Below the pieces are notes generated by a model that saw nothing but the letters and a program-made list of their open reading frames with translations, was not told the origin of the DNA and did no database searches. 64,000 nucleotides of DNA from Leptospira ainlahdjerensis (GTDB lineage: Bacteria > Spirochaetota > Leptospiria > Leptospirales > Leptospiraceae): positions 4,803 through 68,802 of the forward strand of contig NZ_JAFFPU010000022.1 of the NCBI RefSeq assembly GCF_016919175.1, given 5' to 3'. The translations under genes and the position numbers were made by a program. Positions 62,345 through 64,000 of the stretch are shown here, piece after piece (positions within the stretch are counted from its first letter, which is position 1; the number at the start of each line of letters is the position of its first letter).

Positions 62345-63517
62345 TCAACGATGCTTTCTTTTTTTTGCAAGAGCCTTGGACGAAGCCGACTTCGAAGAAG
62401 AAGTTTTCTTCGGAAGAACGGAAGATTTCGAAACATTCTTCGCTTTTTTCTTGGAGGAAGAAGAATGTTTTGTTACGGCGGAAGGTTCCGTATTCTTTGC
62501 GGCTTTTTCAGGAGAAGCGGTTTCAGATATCGGAGAAACATTCGCTTTTTTTCGGGGAATCGGATTCTCCCTGGAAAGCGAATAACGGCTCTGCAATTCC
62601 AAAAACTTGATCCGATTCTGAAGAGTGGTCCTAGGAACTCCTAACTCAAGCGCGGTATGCGAAATATTGTCCTGATTTCGCTTCAAAGAATGAAAGATAA
62701 AAGCGCTCTCCACTTCCTTGAGCAGCGTTTCGAGAGGAAGTTTCTGGAGAAATGCGTCACTTACCGATGGGAATTCCAATCCATTCTCATCCTGTTGTCC
62801 CAACCCGGATCGAGGAGAAACGAAGTGATAGAGATATCCTACGATCTTCGAGCCTTGTTTGAGGACGATGATTCTCACGTTGCATTCGAGCTCGTTTACG
62901 TAAGTCTGAAGAGAAAAGGGAGAATTTCCTTCGAGACGAAGTTCGTTGGTCTTTAAGTAATTCGCCAGAAGATTCTTACTCATTTCCTTGAGAAGTCTCT
63001 CCGCCTGGAGAATCGAATCTCGAAAGTATTTTTTTGTAAGAATCGTCTGCTCAAACGTTTCGTTGTAAAAGATAGAACTTCCATCGAGATCCGTCGCCAA
63101 AAGTCCGTCCGGAAAATTCTGGAGGATCAACTCCATAAACCAAGAACGGGAACTCTGCTCCAGTTCTTGTGTTTTTTCTTCGGTCGGAACTTCGACCGGT
63201 CGTGTTGCAGAAACTAGTTTTCCGAGTCCGGCCATAACCTGGACCTTATCCCATTCCTCTTTTTTTTCTCCGCTTTGTCCGAGGACGGGGATGGATTTCT
63301 GTCTTTGAAAGTATTGAAAAAAGGATTCCGGTATTTCCGTTTCTAAAAAAGAATCCGGCAGTTGAGAGTATTCCCGGTCGGAGGAACTCAGGTCCGCCAT
63401 TTCCATCTGAATCAATTTGCGAGATAGAAGCCCCACGAGATCTCCGGACTCGTTGACCACGGGAAGATGAGTCGCGGGTGTGATGAGAAAGTATCTGTAG
63501 AGGGCTTCTATTTTCAT
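62345..63517 (-). CDS. CBS/PAS-Fis regulator without AAA+ domain
   Basis: A 390-residue protein. The N-terminal part has a CBS-like half-site (T-H-L-P-V-V-N-E-S-G-D-L-V-G-L near 16-30) and a second weaker one near 83. A PAS-like domain spans about 125-235 (P-D-G-L-L-A-T-D-L-D-G-S). A Fis/NtrC-type HTH lies at about 265-303 (N-I-S-H-T-A-L-E-L-G-V-P-R-T-T-L-Q-N-R-I). The last ~80 residues are Lys/Ser-rich. No AAA+ sigma-54 activation module is present. Likely a DNA-binding sensor, target unknown. It is upstream of rho and transcribed the same way. Confidence 0.84.
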   Translation of the reverse strand: MKIEALYRYFLITPATHLPVVNESGDLVGLLSRKLIQMEMADLSSSDREYSQLPDSFLETEIPESFFQYFQRQKSIPVLGQSGEKKEEWDKVQVMAGLGKLVSATRPVEVPTEEKTQELEQSSRSWFMELILQNFPDGLLATDLDGSSIFYNETFEQTILTKKYFRDSILQAERLLKEMSKNLLANYLKTNELRLEGNSPFSLQTYVNELECNVRIIVLKQGSKIVGYLYHFVSPRSGLGQQDENGLEFPSVSDAFLQKLPLETLLKEVESAFIFHSLKRNQDNISHTALELGVPRTTLQNRIKFLELQSRYSLSRENPIPRKKANVSPISETASPEKAAKNTEPSAVTKHSSSSKKKAKNVSKSSVLPKKTSSSKSASSKALAKKRKHR

Positions 63518-63696
63518 GGACGATGAGAGATTCTCAAATGCCGAATCGGCGTCAGAATACTCTTATTTTCCGGACGGGAAGAAAATTCCTCTCTTTTTTT
63601 CGCGTTCGAAACGGCCTTTCCGGAAAAGATACTTCTGCTGATTGGAAATCGGCAATCGTAAGAGAAATGTTTGCTTCCGAGAATTGGAACCTGTGA
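63518..63696. other. Intergenic region before 38-bp array
   Basis: No gene is supported. It is the upstream region of the PAS-Fis gene on the minus strand, so that gene's promoter must lie here or within the array. A/T-rich tracts occur at 63590-63600. No clear promoter pair is seen. Confidence 0.35.
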
Positions 63697-64000
63697 CTGA
63701 AAACGAAGGAGTTCCTACTTTTTAGAAGAAGACTGTGAAAACGAAGGAGTTCCTACTTTTTAGAAGAGGATTGTGAAAACGAAGGAGTTCCTACTTTTTA
63801 GAAGAGGATTGTGAAAACGAAGGAGTTCCTACTTTTTAGAAGAGGATTGTGAAAACGAAGGAGTTCCTACTTTTTAGAAGAGGATTGTGAAAACGAAGGA
63901 GTTCCTACTTTTTAGAAGAGGATTGTGAAAACGAAGGAGTTCCTACTTTTTAGAAGAGGATTGTGAAAACGAAGGAGTTCCTACTTTTTAGAAGAGGATT
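63697..64000. repeat. 38-bp tandem repeat (8 units to the window end)
   Basis: Units start at 63697, 63735, 63773, 63811, 63849, 63887, 63925 and 63963. The last ends exactly at base 64000, so the array probably continues. The unit is gtgaaaacgaag, GAGTTCCTAC, then tttttagaagaggatt. Units 2-8 are identical; unit 1 differs at its first base and near its end (agaagact). There are no variable spacers, so it is a minisatellite and not CRISPR. The GAGTTCCTAC core links it to the repeats at 23-25, 28.6 and 54 kb. Confidence 0.96.

Noticed and set aside
63697..64000. CRISPR array
   Set aside because: Units are contiguous and identical with no variable spacers; no cas gene is near. The 53-bp array at 28.6 kb is rejected for the same reason.

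Overview
The window looks like chromosome from a pathogenic-clade Leptospira (spirochaete). Protein content points there: a DUF1564 protein (a family I know only from Leptospira), a long-form IspG, two class III adenylate cyclases, bactofilins, and an opgG/opgH pair. So do the many intergenic repeats built on a GAGTTCCYAC core. The exact species cannot be settled by eye. No rRNA, tRNA, CRISPR array, transposase or prophage was seen.

Layout. 0.4-21.9 kb is almost entirely minus strand and tightly packed. Reading along transcription it runs dapA-dapB, cdaA-cdaR (c-di-AMP synthesis), acpS, a mini-TPR protein, a bactofilin, a small membrane protein, rpsB-tsf-pyrH-frr-uppS-cdsA-dxr-rseP-proS, trpB-trpA, a CHASE2 adenylate cyclase, dxs and a TPR protein. 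One DUF1564 gene sits on the plus strand at 5.4 kb. This run joins translation, isoprenoid (MEP) and undecaprenyl/phospholipid synthesis, envelope proteolysis and cell-wall precursor supply. A WecA/MraY-type transferase diverges from dapA at 22 kb.

23.0-25.2 kb is a repeat island holding one XRE-type regulator. 25.2-30.1 kb (minus) carries TPR proteins, pdxA, a second bactofilin and hypothetical genes, with a 53-bp minisatellite at 28.6 kb. 30.2-38.3 kb (plus) has a soluble-type lytic transglycosylase, citrate synthase, and an overlapping run of two RlmI-like methyltransferases, a SpoU methyltransferase and a glycosyltransferase-like protein. 38.3-47.7 kb (minus) has a secreted small protein, the osmoregulated periplasmic glucan operon opgG-X-opgH, and gltB. 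48-52 kb holds poorly known genes and one probable broken gene. IspG follows at 52-54 kb.

After two copies of a ~200-bp repeat element (54.4-54.8 kb), 55.3-59.3 kb (plus) holds a second adenylate cyclase coupled to a FecR-domain protein, plus a membrane protein. 59.5-63.5 kb (minus) carries a NifU-like/pentapeptide fusion with a small partner, rpmE, rho and a PAS-Fis regulator lacking the usual AAA+ domain. The window ends inside or at the edge of a 38-bp tandem array.

The most unusual things are: the repeat core shared by two unrelated minisatellites, a ~200-bp element and a 2-kb island; the NifU-like scaffold with its third cysteine replaced and fused to pentapeptide repeats; the AAA-less Fis regulator with a basic tail next to rho; the free-standing cyclase-tail-like TPR protein; and the extra membrane gene inside the opgGH operon.
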